Assembly: GCF_015058545.1 (NCBI RefSeq) | Contig: NZ_SVCB01000032.1 | Span: forward strand, 1 to 31,225 | Direction: 5' to 3' | Length of the DNA stretch: 31,225 nucleotides | From: Veillonella sp. | Lineage (GTDB): Bacteria; Bacillota; Negativicutes; Veillonellales; Veillonellaceae | Shown: in pieces, positions 7,173-15,041 of the stretch | Layout of the letters: every line of letters begins with the position of its first letter | How positions within the stretch are numbered: position 1 is the first letter of the stretch | The notes under the pieces: model-generated | Seen by the model: the letters and a program-made list of their open reading frames with translations, nothing else | What the model was told of the DNA's origin: nothing | Database searches by the model: none | Program-made: the position numbers and the translations under genes

Positions 7173-7973
7173 ATGGCAGGCCAAATTTTATTCATTGGAG
7201 CCGGTGCGATGGGCGGTGCCATTTTGCGTGGTGCCTTAGCTAATCGCTTGGTTGAGCCCCAAGCTGTATATGTATTAGTAAAAACTGAAGCCAGTGCCCA
7301 CGCATTGCGTGAAGAATTAAACGTCAATGCAGGCACTGAATTGCCTGATATAAAGGATGTTAAAACTGTCATTTGGGCAGTCAAACCGCAAGTATTGCCT
7401 GAAGTATTGCCGCAATTCAAAATCTTGCCGGCCGGGACAACTTGTTTGTCCGTGGCGGCAGGCGTAACCCTTAGTACTTTGGAAGCGGCGATTCCGCAGG
7501 CCGTATGGTATCGTGCTATGCCGAATACACCTGTGGCGGTGGGAGCCGGCTTGACGGCGCTTACGGCAGGCAGTAAAGGCAATGAAACCGTTACGGCTGA
7601 ACTGAGTGCCTTATTTGGGGCCATCGGTGAAGCCGTCGTTTGTTCCGAAGCCGATTTGGAACGGTTGACGGCGATTTCCGGATCCGGCCCGGGCTATGCA
7701 TTCGTTATCATGGATGCTTTGGCTGATGCGGGCGTGCGGTTGGGATTGACCCGTAAAGTGGCCATTAAAGCGGCTGCGTATACTTTGTTCGGTGCCGGTA
7801 AAATGGCACTCGAAACGGGGAATCATCCGGCGGTATTGCGCGATCAAGTAACGTCTCCGGGCGGTACGACGATTGCAGGCATTGCCAAAATGGAAAAAGA
7901 AGGCCTTCGCTCCGCCTTGCAAGAGGGTGTTGTGGCATGTTATGAACGCTCTTTGGAACTTGGCAAGCATTAG
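7173..7973 (+). CDS. proC: Pyrroline-5-carboxylate reductase
   Basis: 266 residues. The N-terminus has the NAD(P)-binding FIGAGAMGGAILRG; the middle has WAVKPQVLPEVLP and RAMPNTPVAVGAG; the C-terminal dimer domain has ISGSGPGYAFVIMDALADAG and the signature DQVTSPGGTTIAGI. The enzyme reduces 1-pyrroline-5-carboxylate to proline, the last step of proline synthesis. AGGAGG lies 7 bases upstream. It occupies the place between sepF and ylmH where Bacillus has ylmG (yggT). The stop TAG overlaps the ribosome site of ylmH. Confidence 0.97.
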   Translation: MAGQILFIGAGAMGGAILRGALANRLVEPQAVYVLVKTEASAHALREELNVNAGTELPDIKDVKTVIWAVKPQVLPEVLPQFKILPAGTTCLSVAAGVTLSTLEAAIPQAVWYRAMPNTPVAVGAGLTALTAGSKGNETVTAELSALFGAIGEAVVCSEADLERLTAISGSGPGYAFVIMDALADAGVRLGLTRKVAIKAAAYTLFGAGKMALETGNHPAVLRDQVTSPGGTTIAGIAKMEKEGLRSALQEGVVACYERSLELGKH

Positions 7974-7981
7974 GAGGATTT

Positions 7982-8767
7982 GTGAAAGATAAAGAAAAAT
8001 TAATTCGATATTTTGAAGCATCCGGTAGTGGCGAAGAAGCTCGCCGCATGCTCGACTTAGCCGAGCAAGTGGTGGCGGGCAAGCCATATCGGGTGACCGA
8101 GTTTATGTCGCCGGCAGGACTTGTGATTGCCGACGCAATTAAAGCGAATTTACCGCAACTTAAGGTAGAATTCGGCGGTGGCTATGAAGGAGCCGAGCGC
8201 ATTCGCGTAGCATTCGTAGAAGCCGATTTTCAAGGCACCGTAGATTTAGGCATTAAAGCCTTAAAAGTGTCATGGGATCCGCGTTTCCGTTTGCTTACTC
8301 ATCGTGATGTGTTGGGCTCGCTCATGGGGCTTGGCATTGAGCGCACCAATTTCGGTGATATTATTATGCAAACCGGTGGTGCTCAATTAATAGTGGATGC
8401 TGCAATGGCGGACTATGTGAAACAGAATTTTACAAAAATCGCCATGGTGTCCGTTTCGGTGGAGGATATGGATATAGCCGAAATCCAACCGAAAGAAGAA
8501 AAAATTAAAGAAATACGAACCACGGTTGCTTCTTTGCGGCTGGATGCGGTAGCTTCTTCCGGATTCAGCGTATCCCGCACCAAAGTGGTTAGTTCAATCA
8601 ATGCGGGACTTGTGCAAGTAAACTGGCAACCGGCCAAGGGACCGGCACAAGAAGTCAAAGAAGGAGATATTATATCGCTTCGAGGTCGTGGACGAATGAA
8701 AATTGAGGAAATTACCGGCACCTCTCGCAAGGGGCGCATCGGTGTCTATCTCAAACGATTCATGTAA
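7982..8767 (+). CDS. ylmH: S4-domain RNA-binding protein YlmH
   Basis: A 261-residue protein starting with GTG; AGGAGG at 7972-7977 fixes this start. The C-terminal S4 domain is clear (residues about 180-245: LRLDAVASSGFSVSRTKVV, INAGLVQVNW, EGDIISLRGRGR). The N-terminal two thirds match the YlmH-specific domain (LTHRDVLGSLMGLGIERTNFGDI). In Bacillus YlmH binds the ribosomal 50S subunit and has been linked to ribosome quality control and peptidyl-tRNA positioning; earlier work tied it to division only by its position. Here too it lies directly before divIVA. Confidence 0.95.
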   Translation: MKDKEKLIRYFEASGSGEEARRMLDLAEQVVAGKPYRVTEFMSPAGLVIADAIKANLPQLKVEFGGGYEGAERIRVAFVEADFQGTVDLGIKALKVSWDPRFRLLTHRDVLGSLMGLGIERTNFGDIIMQTGGAQLIVDAAMADYVKQNFTKIAMVSVSVEDMDIAEIQPKEEKIKEIRTTVASLRLDAVASSGFSVSRTKVVSSINAGLVQVNWQPAKGPAQEVKEGDIISLRGRGRMKIEEITGTSRKGRIGVYLKRFM

Positions 8768-8784
8768 ATTAGGAGGTAAGCTGT

Positions 8785-9405
8785 ATGATTACACCAATGG
8801 ATATTCACAATAAAGAGTTTGAAACAGGCTTTCGTGGGTACGACAAGGAAGCGGTTAACGCGTTTATGGCCGAATTGGTTCATGATTATGAAACCTTATA
8901 TCGCGATAATCGTGAAATGACTGATAAAATTGAGCAACTCGAAAAACGCATTGCTCAATACGAAAAAATGGAAGCGACTATGAATGATGCTTTGGTATTG
9001 GCTCAGGAAACGGGCGAAAATGTTAAAAACTCCGCTCGTAAAGAAGCAGATCTCATCATTCAGGAAGCGGAACAACAACGCCGTCAAATCATAGCTGAAG
9101 CGGAACGTCAATTGCGTGAAGGCTGTGAAAAATATGCGGTAATCCGCAATGAAGTAGCTGTTTTCAAAGCGCGTATGGAATCCCTTTTGAACTCGCAAAT
9201 GCAAATGGTGGATGGCTATGTGTTAGGTGACAGCAAAGTACAACTTGAGAAAGTTAATATCGATGAAGTAATTGCGGCAGCGGCCGAAGACAATTCAACA
9301 ATTCATAGTAATGCCGGCGTAGCCGAGGATGTATTGGCGGCTCAGGCGGCTGTGGAACAGGCTGAAGAAGCAGCGTCCACGGAAACAAGCGAAGATAATA
9401 AATAA
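8785..9405 (+). CDS. divIVA: Septum site/polar scaffold protein DivIVA
   Basis: 206 residues. The N-terminal lipid-binding domain is typical (ITPMDIHNKEFETGFRGYD followed by KEAVNAFMAELVHDYE), then a long coiled coil (about residues 35-140) and an acidic, Ala/Glu-rich tail. DivIVA recognises negatively curved membrane at septa and poles and recruits division or wall-growth partners. AGGAGGT lies 7 bases before ATG. It is the last gene of the cluster, closed by a strong terminator. Confidence 0.95.
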   Translation: MITPMDIHNKEFETGFRGYDKEAVNAFMAELVHDYETLYRDNREMTDKIEQLEKRIAQYEKMEATMNDALVLAQETGENVKNSARKEADLIIQEAEQQRRQIIAEAERQLREGCEKYAVIRNEVAVFKARMESLLNSQMQMVDGYVLGDSKVQLEKVNIDEVIAAAAEDNSTIHSNAGVAEDVLAAQAAVEQAEEAASTETSEDNK

Positions 9406-9415
9406 ATAGAGTGTT

Positions 9416-9445
9416 AATCGGCTTGATTTATATCAAGCCGATTTT
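9416..9445 (+). terminator. Terminator of the division operon
   Basis: A perfect 12-bp inverted repeat (9416-9427 and 9432-9443) with a 4-base loop ends in TTTT (9442-9445). Confidence 0.9.
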
Positions 9446-9458
9446 GATATAAAGAACA

Positions 9459-9488
9459 TATGAAAGAATTTCATAAAAAAGATAAAAT
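9459..9488 (+). promoter_or_regulatory. Possible operator and -10 of the hem operon
   Basis: A perfect inverted repeat TATGAAA-gaa-TTTCATA (9459-9475) is followed by a TAAAAT box (9483-9488). There is no convincing -35, so the palindrome could overlap the promoter core. In Bacillus the hemA operon is repressed by PerR, but this repeat does not match the PerR box closely, so the regulator is unknown. Confidence 0.35.
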
Positions 9489-9524
9489 GAAGTTCTAAAA
9501 GATGTTTTGAGAAAGTGAGGCAAT

Positions 9525-10160
9525 ATGATTACAATGGCCTTACGACTGACCGGTCAACGTTGTCTCGTTATCGGCGGCGGTGCCGTAGCTGAGCGAAGAA
9601 TCGGTCTGTTCCTTCAAGAAGGCGCCAAAGTAACCGTAGTAAGTCCCGAAGTAACGGCTAACATAGCCGAATGGGCCGCTCAGAATCAATTAGTTTGGCA
9701 AAAAAGAGCTTTTGATGAATCTGTTGATTTGGCGGCAGATTTTGTGTTGTTGGCAACGAGCGACAGTGAGCTCAATGCAATGTGTGCTAAGAAGGCCAGA
9801 GCCTTAGGGGCCTTGGTGAACAGGGCGGATGATCGCAGCGATTGCGATTTTACCTTTCCGGCGACGGTAACCGTGGGAGATTTAGAGTTTGCCATCTTTA
9901 CCGGACGGGTAAGTCCTCGTTTAAGTCGATTAATTAAACAAGATTTGGCTAACCGCTATGAGGCCGTAGCCGAGATGTTGCCGGCTTTGAGAAAGATGCG
10001 TAAAACAGTACGCGACCTTTTGAAGACACCGGCGGAACGGGAAGAATTTTGGCAAAAACATTTAGGTCAAAAAGAGTTGATTAAGATAATAGAGGGTGAT
10101 TGGAAATGTGTGGAGGATATATTGAGCGATGAAATTAATCGTATTAGGTTTAAATCATAG
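9525..10160 (+). CDS. sirC: Precorrin-2 dehydrogenase (SirC/CysG N-terminal type)
   Basis: The 211-residue protein has the dinucleotide-binding start CLVIGGGAVAERRIGLFLQ, then VTVVSPE, FVLLATSDSELNAMCAKKA, LVNRADDRSDCDFTFPATV and FTGRVSPRLSRLIKQDL, the order seen in SirC, Met8p and the N-terminal part of CysG. It oxidises precorrin-2 to sirohydrochlorin with NAD+, the branch to siroheme and to anaerobic cobamide synthesis. GTGAGG precedes the ATG. Its last 32 bases overlap the start of hemA, so the two are translationally coupled. It opens the tetrapyrrole operon after the divIVA terminator. Confidence 0.92.
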   Translation: MITMALRLTGQRCLVIGGGAVAERRIGLFLQEGAKVTVVSPEVTANIAEWAAQNQLVWQKRAFDESVDLAADFVLLATSDSELNAMCAKKARALGALVNRADDRSDCDFTFPATVTVGDLEFAIFTGRVSPRLSRLIKQDLANRYEAVAEMLPALRKMRKTVRDLLKTPAEREEFWQKHLGQKELIKIIEGDWKCVEDILSDEINRIRFKS

Positions 10161-11415
10161 AAGCGCACCGGTAAACGTGCGTGAAGTATTTTCTTTTGAT
10201 AAAACAGAGATAAGCGAAGCTATTAATCATGTGTATGAGCATGAACAAGTAGCGGAATGTGTCCTCTTATCTACTTGTAACCGTACGGAATTGTATGCGG
10301 TATTGGAAGATGTGGAAAATCCGAAACAGTTCATGCTTCAGTTATTACAGCATTTAAAAGGCGTCGAAGACATGGAGGCTGACAACGATTGGTTCTTCAT
10401 GTATGAAGGCCGCGATATGTTGGCGCATTTATTTAACGTGGCATCCAGCCTTGATTCGTTGGTACTGGGGGAAGGTCAGATTTTGAGCCAACTTAAGATG
10501 GCTTATATTACGGCCTACAGTCGTGGCTTGACCGGTCCTATTTTTAACATTATTTTCCAACGTGCTATTAGTGTGGGCAAAAAAGTGCGCACTGTTACGG
10601 GTATTGCCAATACGCCGGTTTCCGTAAGTTATGCGGCGGTTAACTTGGCAGAAGACTGCCTCACGAAACCGATGTCGGAAGCAAAAGTACTTGTGTTAGG
10701 TGCCGGTGAAATGAGTGAGCTTACAGCAACTCATTTACAGTCTAAAGGCGTTAAGAGTATCTTCGTATCTAACCGTACTTACCATAAAGCGGAAGCCTTG
10801 GCGAAACGTTTCGGTGGTCAGGCGATTTCCTTTGACAGCTTCATCGATCAAGCTAAAGAGGCGGATATTTTAATTACTTCTACGGGCGCACCGCATTATA
10901 TAATCGGTCCTGAAGAAGCGGCTAAAATTGCGGCTAATCGTCAAGGTAATCCAATCGTTATGATTGATATTGCCGTGCCGCGTGATATTGACCCAGATGT
11001 ATCACAAATCGAAGATGTGTATTTATTCAACATCGATTCTTTGGAAAGCGTTGTAGAAGAAAATAAACATCAGCGCGAATTGGAAGCGGAAAAAGCGAAA
11101 CCGATTATTGCGGAAGCCATTGATGAAATTGAAGATAAATTGGGCTATCTTTCCGTACGCCCTATGATGGTTCTTTTAAGTGATAAAGCGGAGCGTACCC
11201 GCAAACGCGAATTACACCGCGCGTTGGCTAAATTGCCGGATGCGGACGACCGCCTTCGTAAAATTATGGACAATATGTCACGCATGATTGTGCGTAAATT
11301 GTTGCGTGATCCAATGATTCGCTTTGGCGAAGTGGCCGGTAAAGACGAAGAAAATGATTACTGGAAATTGTTCCGTGATATGTTTGACTTAGAAAAGGAG
11401 CGTAAATCCTTATGA
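10129..11415 (+). CDS. hemA: Glutamyl-tRNA reductase
   Basis: 428 residues with all HemA blocks: GLNHRSAPVNVRE, LLSTCNRTELYAV with the nucleophile Cys50, SLDSLVLGEGQILSQLK, the NADPH domain (VLVLGAGEMSELTA, SNRTYHKAEALAKRFG), MIDIAVPRDIDPDV and the C-terminal dimerisation helices. It reduces glutamyl-tRNA to glutamate-1-semialdehyde, the first step of the C5 route, and passes it to HemL, encoded further along. The ATG lies inside the end of sirC and the stop overlaps hemC by 4 bases (ATGA). Confidence 0.98.
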   Translation: MKLIVLGLNHRSAPVNVREVFSFDKTEISEAINHVYEHEQVAECVLLSTCNRTELYAVLEDVENPKQFMLQLLQHLKGVEDMEADNDWFFMYEGRDMLAHLFNVASSLDSLVLGEGQILSQLKMAYITAYSRGLTGPIFNIIFQRAISVGKKVRTVTGIANTPVSVSYAAVNLAEDCLTKPMSEAKVLVLGAGEMSELTATHLQSKGVKSIFVSNRTYHKAEALAKRFGGQAISFDSFIDQAKEADILITSTGAPHYIIGPEEAAKIAANRQGNPIVMIDIAVPRDIDPDVSQIEDVYLFNIDSLESVVEENKHQRELEAEKAKPIIAEAIDEIEDKLGYLSVRPMMVLLSDKAERTRKRELHRALAKLPDADDRLRKIMDNMSRMIVRKLLRDPMIRFGEVAGKDEENDYWKLFRDMFDLEKERKSL

Positions 11416-12350
11416 GAAATGTAATTCGTATAGGCACGCGCAGCAGTGCTTTGGCCTTATGGCAGGCTGAATTTGTCGGCTCTGAGCTAAAACGTCTGTT
11501 CCCCGGTTGTGAAGTGGAACTTGTTCACCACAGCACCAAGGGTGACCGTATTTTAGAAAAACCGTTGGCCGCTATCGGCGGTAAAGGCCTTTTCACGGAA
11601 GAATTGGAAGCATCCATGCGCGAAGGCTCCATTGATATTGCTGTTCACAGCTTAAAAGATATGCCTACGGATTTGCCGGAAGGCTTGACCTTGGGCGCTA
11701 TTACAAAACGTGAAACACCTTGTGATGCGTTGGTTTCACCAAAATATAAGACCCTCGATCAATTACCTCAGGGCGCTAAAGTGGGGACCAGCAGCTTGCG
11801 TCGTCAGGCCCAGCTTTTACATCATCGTCCCGATTTACAAATTAGTGTATTGCGTGGCAATGTGCAGACCAGACTTCGCAAATTGGAAGAAGAAAATTTT
11901 GATGCCATCGTGTTGGCGCAGGCCGGTCTCAAACGCTTAGGCCTGGCAGATCAAATTACGCAAGTTTTTACTGCCGATGAATTGATTCCCGCTGTAGGCC
12001 AAGGGGCGTTGGCTATCGAATGTCGCAGCGACGACAAGGAAATGCTCGACATGCTGGCAAAACTTAATGACGAAGATACCATGTGGTGTACCCGCGGTGA
12101 ACGCAGCTTCTTGCGCCAATTGCAAGGTGGTTGCCAAGTTCCAATGGGGGTGCACGGTACGATTCACAAGGGCCAGTTAACGTTGAAGGCCATCATTTCC
12201 TCCCTTGACGGTAAAAACTGTTATGAAGGGGAATTGACGGGGCCTAAGAAAACGGCTGACATTATCGGCCGTAACTTAGCCAAAGCTTTATACGAAGAAG
12301 GCGGCAAACATATCATCGAAGAGTTGATTCAGGAGGGTGTAATTCAATGA
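11412..12350 (+). CDS. hemC: Porphobilinogen deaminase (hydroxymethylbilane synthase)
   Basis: 312 residues with IGTRSSALALWQAE, GGKGLFTEELE, IAVHSLKDMPTDLPEGL, GTSSLRRQAQLL and LRGNVQTRLRKLEE, plus the dipyrromethane cofactor Cys241 in LQGGCQVPMGVHG. It joins four porphobilinogens into hydroxymethylbilane. Start and stop overlap hemA and cobA-hemD by 4 bases each, so the three genes are one translationally coupled unit. Confidence 0.98.
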   Translation: MRNVIRIGTRSSALALWQAEFVGSELKRLFPGCEVELVHHSTKGDRILEKPLAAIGGKGLFTEELEASMREGSIDIAVHSLKDMPTDLPEGLTLGAITKRETPCDALVSPKYKTLDQLPQGAKVGTSSLRRQAQLLHHRPDLQISVLRGNVQTRLRKLEEENFDAIVLAQAGLKRLGLADQITQVFTADELIPAVGQGALAIECRSDDKEMLDMLAKLNDEDTMWCTRGERSFLRQLQGGCQVPMGVHGTIHKGQLTLKAIISSLDGKNCYEGELTGPKKTADIIGRNLAKALYEEGGKHIIEELIQEGVIQ

Positions 12351-13861
12351 CGGGTATGGTGTACTTAATCGGGGCAGGTCCCGGGGATTATAAATTAATC
12401 ACGGTAAAAGGTCGCGAATGCATTGAAAAAGCGGATGTCATCGTGTATGACTATTTAGCGGATGAACATTTATTGCGTTGGGCCCGTCCCGATGCAGAGC
12501 TCATTTATGCAGGTAAACAGTGCAAACATCATACCTTGCATCAATACGAAATCAATGAATTGCTTGTTAAATACGGCAAAGAAGGTAAAATCGTGGCGCG
12601 CTTAAAGGGTGGGGATCCGCTCATTTTCGGTCGCGGCGGTGAAGAAGCGTTGGAACTTGCCAAAGCAGGTGTGCCGTTTGAATTCGTACCGGGCGTAACA
12701 TCCGGTATTTCCGCACCGGCCTATGCCGGTATCCCCGTGACGCAGCGCGCTATGGCAACTTCTTTTGCCATCGTGACGGGTCATGAGGATCCGACTAAAA
12801 ACGAATCCGGCATCAACTGGGAAGGGTTAGCTACCGCCGTTGATACCATCAGCTTCGTTATGGGCGTTGGCAATTTGCCGATGATCTCGCAAAAACTCAT
12901 GCAATACGGTCGTCCTAAAGATACACCGGTTGCCGTTATTCGCTGGGGCACCAAACCGGTTCAGCAGACCCTGATTTCCACCTTGGAACATGTGGCGGAC
13001 GATGTGAAGAAAGCGGGCATTAAGCCACCGTCCATTATTACGGTAGGCAATGTCGTAAGCCTGCGCGACTCACTTCGTTGGTTTGATAATAAGCCGCTTT
13101 TTGGCAAAACCGTACTCGTTACCCGTGCTCGTTCGAAAGCCAGCGTTCTAAGTGAAAAACTTGAAGAACTGGGCGCCAATGTCATTGAAGCAGCGGCCAT
13201 TAAAACGCAAGCGTTACCGATTGGGGATGCTGAAAAAACAGCAATTCTTAATGCGGGCGCGTATAAAACGGTTGTTTTCACTTCAGCCGAAGGAGTTCGT
13301 TATTTCTTCAAAGCCTTGGAAACTTTGGGCAAAGACAGCCGTGTATTGGGCGCCGCTCAAATTTGTGCCATCGGCAGTGCTACGGCGAAAGCCTTGCATG
13401 ACAAAGGCCTCTTAGCCGATATTATTCCTAGTGACTACAAGGGCGAATCCGTTGTGAAAGCATTGGCACCAATCCTTGAAAAAGGCGACAAAGCGTTATT
13501 GATTCAGCCGAAAGTGGCTCGCAAAGTCATTCCGGAAGGCCTTAAAGATGCCGGTGCCGACGTGACCGTAGCTCGTTTATACGAAACCGTGTTAGACGAT
13601 TCGCAAGCTGATGCATTGCGCGACACATTAGCTAACGGCGAAGCCGATTATATTACGTTTACCAGTTCTTCAACGGTAACCAACACGTTGTCCATGCTGG
13701 GTAAAGACGGTGCCGAATTGATTAAAAAAGCCCGTGTTGCCTGCATCGGACCAATTACGGCCGCTACTTGCGTGGAACATGGCATTCAACCGGATTTAAT
13801 CGGTGACACTTTCACCATTCCGGCCATGGTAGACATGATTAAAGCAGATGTGAATAAATAA
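12347..13861 (+). CDS. cobA-hemD: Fused uroporphyrinogen-III methyltransferase and synthase
   Basis: 504 residues in two domains. Residues about 1-245 are SUMT (VYLIGAGPGDYKLITVKG, DVIVYDYLADEHLL, ARLKGGDPLIFGRGGEEA, VTSGISAPAYAGIPVTQR), which methylates uroporphyrinogen III twice to precorrin-2. Residues about 250-500 are HemD (GKTVLVTRARSKASVLSEKL, VVFTSAEGVRYFF, ITFTSSSTVTNTL), which cyclises hydroxymethylbilane with ring-D inversion. The fusion sends flux directly to precorrin-2, the substrate of SirC, and is common in Clostridia and Negativicutes. No hemE or later protoheme gene is seen in this window, which fits a cluster serving cobamide and siroheme. Confidence 0.97.
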   Translation: MTGMVYLIGAGPGDYKLITVKGRECIEKADVIVYDYLADEHLLRWARPDAELIYAGKQCKHHTLHQYEINELLVKYGKEGKIVARLKGGDPLIFGRGGEEALELAKAGVPFEFVPGVTSGISAPAYAGIPVTQRAMATSFAIVTGHEDPTKNESGINWEGLATAVDTISFVMGVGNLPMISQKLMQYGRPKDTPVAVIRWGTKPVQQTLISTLEHVADDVKKAGIKPPSIITVGNVVSLRDSLRWFDNKPLFGKTVLVTRARSKASVLSEKLEELGANVIEAAAIKTQALPIGDAEKTAILNAGAYKTVVFTSAEGVRYFFKALETLGKDSRVLGAAQICAIGSATAKALHDKGLLADIIPSDYKGESVVKALAPILEKGDKALLIQPKVARKVIPEGLKDAGADVTVARLYETVLDDSQADALRDTLANGEADYITFTSSSTVTNTLSMLGKDGAELIKKARVACIGPITAATCVEHGIQPDLIGDTFTIPAMVDMIKADVNK

Positions 13862-13931
13862 CTGGCTAGTTTTAAAAAATCGTACTACAATAAAAAGGTA
13901 GTACCTACATAAATAAAGGAGACGATGAATA

Positions 13932-14906
13932 ATGTTAGACTTAACCTATCGTCCGCGCCGTTTGCGGACAACACCGGCCATGCGAGCTTTGGTTCGTGAA
14001 ACAACACTCAACGTAGAAGATATGATTTACCCGTTGTTTATTGTACCGGGCACCGGCGTTAAGGAAGAAATTACATCGTTACCGGGACAATATCACTTAT
14101 CCGTTGACGAAGCGGTAAAAGTGGCTAAAGAAGCACATGCCCTTGGTATTTTGGGTGTAGAAATTTTCGGCTTGCCAACCTATAAAGATGAACAAGGTTC
14201 ATCCGCTTGGGATATGGAACAACCGGTACAACAAGCTATCAAAGCGATTCGCAAAGAAGTACCGGAACTCATCGTGGTATCTGATGTATGCTTATGTCAG
14301 TACACCAGCACCGGTCATTGCGGCTGTGTTGAAAACCACGAAGTATTGAATGACGAAACCTTGCCGTTGCTGGCAAAAGTAGCCGTAAGCCATGCGGAAG
14401 CAGGCGCTCATATGGTGGCTCCGTCGGATATGATGGACGGCCGTGTAGCCGTAATTCGTGAAGCTCTTGATGACGCCGGTTTTACCAACGTATCCATCAT
14501 GAGCTATGCTGCCAAATACGCCAGCGCTTACTATGGGCCGTTCCGTGATGCGGTTCATTCCACACCGGAATTCGGCGACCGCAAAGGTTATCAGATGGAC
14601 GAAGCTAATCGCCTCGAAGCGATGCGTGAAATCGAACTCGACATTCGTGAAGGTGCCGATATCATCATGATTAAACCGGCTCTTTCGTATCTCGATATCG
14701 TGCGTGAAGCCCGCGATAATTTTGATTACCCATTGGCTGTTTACAATGTAAGCGGTGAATACGCCATGGTTAAAGCCGCCGCGCAGCAGGGCCTGGTTGA
14801 TGAAAAACGCATCGTTTTGGAAACTTTGTTATCCATGAAACGGGCGGGTGCTAAAATCATTATCACTTATCATGCCCTTGACGTAGCTCGTTGGTTGCGC
14901 AAATAA
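13932..14906 (+). CDS. hemB: Delta-aminolevulinic acid dehydratase (porphobilinogen synthase)
   Basis: 324 residues with the zinc-type Cys cluster DVCLCQYTSTGHCGC, the Schiff-base lysines Lys195 (AAKYASAYYGPFRDA) and Lys248 (MIKPALSYLDIV), and APSDMMDGRVAVIREALD. It condenses two 5-aminolevulinates to porphobilinogen. AAGGAGA lies before the ATG. The 70-base gap after cobA-hemD contains an inverted repeat (GTACTAC 13882-13888, GTAGTAC 13898-13904) without a T run, so read-through from the upstream genes is likely. Its last codons are duplicated downstream (see the repeat at 14891). Confidence 0.98.
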   Translation: MLDLTYRPRRLRTTPAMRALVRETTLNVEDMIYPLFIVPGTGVKEEITSLPGQYHLSVDEAVKVAKEAHALGILGVEIFGLPTYKDEQGSSAWDMEQPVQQAIKAIRKEVPELIVVSDVCLCQYTSTGHCGCVENHEVLNDETLPLLAKVAVSHAEAGAHMVAPSDMMDGRVAVIREALDDAGFTNVSIMSYAAKYASAYYGPFRDAVHSTPEFGDRKGYQMDEANRLEAMREIELDIREGADIIMIKPALSYLDIVREARDNFDYPLAVYNVSGEYAMVKAAAQQGLVDEKRIVLETLLSMKRAGAKIIITYHALDVARWLRK

Positions 14907-14946
14907 TTGTCAGCACCTTTTGGTTGCGCAAATAATTGTTAGCACC
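14891..14946 (+). repeat. Tandem duplication of the hemB 3' end
   Basis: The 27 bases starting TTGGTTGCGCAAATAATTG, which include the last hemB codons and stop, occur at 14891-14917 and again at 14920-14946 with one mismatch, period 29. The second copy is non-coding. This looks like a local slippage or repair duplication. Confidence 0.9.
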
Positions 14947-14957
14947 GTTCAGCGGCT

Positions 14958-14982
14958 GATTAGGCACAATGTGTGCCTAATC
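14958..14982. repeat. Perfect inverted repeat between hemB and hemL
   Basis: GATTAGGCACA (14958-14968) and TGTGCCTAATC (14972-14982) form an 11-bp perfect stem with a 3-base loop. No T run follows, so it is not an obvious terminator. It may be an operator or an RNA hairpin that sets relative expression of hemB and hemL. Confidence 0.7.
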
Positions 14983-15041
14983 CATCGTTTGAGCACAAGA
15001 CTTTTAATACCCATTGTCGTTAGTATCATAAGGAGAAGATT

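Noticed and set aside
7151..8087. Minus-strand frames of about 157 codons opposite proC and ylmH
   Set aside because: The plus strand encodes clear proC and ylmH; the opposite frames have no start signals or family features.
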